From positions 1-5,435 of the forward strand of contig JAUYEB010000161.1 of assembly GCA_030691555.1 (NCBI GenBank): a stretch of DNA of 5,435 bases, written 5' to 3'. The translations under genes were made by a program, and so were the position numbers. The DNA comes from Candidatus Bathyarchaeota archaeon. Lineage in GTDB: Archaea > Thermoproteota > Bathyarchaeia > TCS64. The notes beneath the pieces were generated by a model. That model did not search any database. It had not been told where the DNA came from and saw only the letters and a list, made by a program, of their open reading frames with translations. Shown piece by piece: positions 5,267 to 5,435 of the stretch (its first letter is position 1; each line of letters begins with the position of its first letter).

Positions 5267-5435
5267 ATGAGGGGTGGCAGGCGCGTGGCGCCGGCGACGG
5301 TGTGGGATACGATGCCGAGGCTCGAAGAGCCGGCGCTATCCCCTCAGGCCTCCGAGGACGAGCTCGATCAGGATTACCTCCTCCGACGACGACGTGAGGA
5401 CGAGGTCGTGGAACAGTGCGGTCCAGAGGATGGCA
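5267..5435 (+). CDS. Possible 5' end of a + strand gene (alternative reading)
   Basis: An ATG about 33-40 nt downstream of the TATA-like box opens a frame with no stop through the window edge (56 codons). In its favour is promoter spacing suited to a nearly leaderless archaeal transcript. Against it: the translation is arginine-, glycine- and acid-rich with no recognisable fold; it has a run of CGA/CGT arginine codons where this genome prefers AGG; and its second half has essentially no A-initial codons. It cannot easily be true at the same time as the - strand gene over 5336-5435. A third possibility is a short untranslated RNA starting near 5256. Confidence 0.25.
   Translation, partial: MRGGRRVAPATVWDTMPRLEEPALSPQASEDELDQDYLLRRRREDEVVEQCGPEDG
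5319..5331 (-). terminator. Small hairpin past the right-edge - strand stop
   Basis: GGCTC and GAGCC face each other across a 3-nt loop, and outer GCC and GGC can pair with a 2-nt bulge. It begins 4 nt after the stop at 5336-5338 of the proposed - strand gene, where an RNA 3' end would be expected. There is no T-run until about 5252, so a terminator role is tentative. Confidence 0.25.
5336..5435 (-). CDS. 3' end of an unrecognised - strand gene
   Basis: The - strand frame is open from the window edge to TAG at 5336-5338 and encodes 32 residues ending EVILIELVLGGLRG. Counting codons, third positions are about 90% G or C, second positions about 35% and first positions about 65%, the order expected of real genes in a GC-rich genome and like the pst genes. 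The opposite + strand frame would have almost no codon beginning with A across 31 codons, which is unlike any neighbour. The fragment is hydrophobic, which could mean a membrane or packed C-terminus. Caution: the antisense of an Asp/Glu-rich gene also looks like this. No family is recognised. The competing reading is the + strand frame from 5267. Confidence 0.45.
   Translation of the reverse strand, partial: AILWTALFHDLVLTSSSEEVILIELVLGGLRG

Noticed and set aside
5274..5435. GTG-initiated + strand frame with Arg-rich translation
   Set aside because: First codon positions are GC-poor and second positions GC-rich, the reverse of real genes here, and the translation begins with an implausible arginine-rich stretch.

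Overview
The window is archaeal. It has a complete transcription factor B (TFB) gene with a zinc ribbon and two cyclin-like repeats, TATA-like boxes upstream of genes, and a bacterial-type phosphate ABC transporter operon of the kind many archaea carry. Codon use is GC-rich at third positions, AGG is the favoured arginine codon, and several starts are TTG. Together with a ribbon-helix-helix (RHH) protein of a style I associate with Nitrososphaerota (Thaumarchaeota and relatives), this suggests that phylum or a neighbour. That placement is inference.

Positions 1-3406 on the + strand are a phosphate uptake operon: the C-terminal end of PstS, then PstC, PstA, PstB and PhoU. The genes are tightly packed (27-nt gap, 1-nt overlap, 0-nt gap, 5-nt gap). 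PstS binds phosphate outside the cell, PstC and PstA form the membrane channel, PstB drives transport with ATP, and PhoU probably restrains or signals for the transporter. Three of the four complete genes appear to start with TTG. PhoU has lost the metal-ligand aspartate in its first repeat.

Positions 3443-4381 on the - strand encode TFB, convergent with phoU across a 36-nt gap with no obvious terminator. Its B-reader segment looks divergent, and its first ~45 codons are AT-richer than the rest. Upstream, 4382-4565 holds a TATA-like box, an A8 tract in the probable leader and a small hairpin after the next gene.

Positions 4566-5099 on the - strand encode a 177-residue protein with an N-terminal RHH DNA-binding fold and a C-terminal domain I cannot name. 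Its promoter region is the most interesting non-coding DNA here. An 8-bp motif, GGGAAACA, occurs once on each strand, each copy just upstream of a TATA-like box facing outward. This could be an operator for the RHH protein itself.

The right edge (5267-5435) is ambiguous. Base composition by codon position favours the 3' end of a - strand gene with its stop at 5336-5338. A + strand frame opening at ATG 5267, just downstream of a TATA-like box, is the competing reading. No RNA gene, mobile element, CRISPR array or long repeat was seen.
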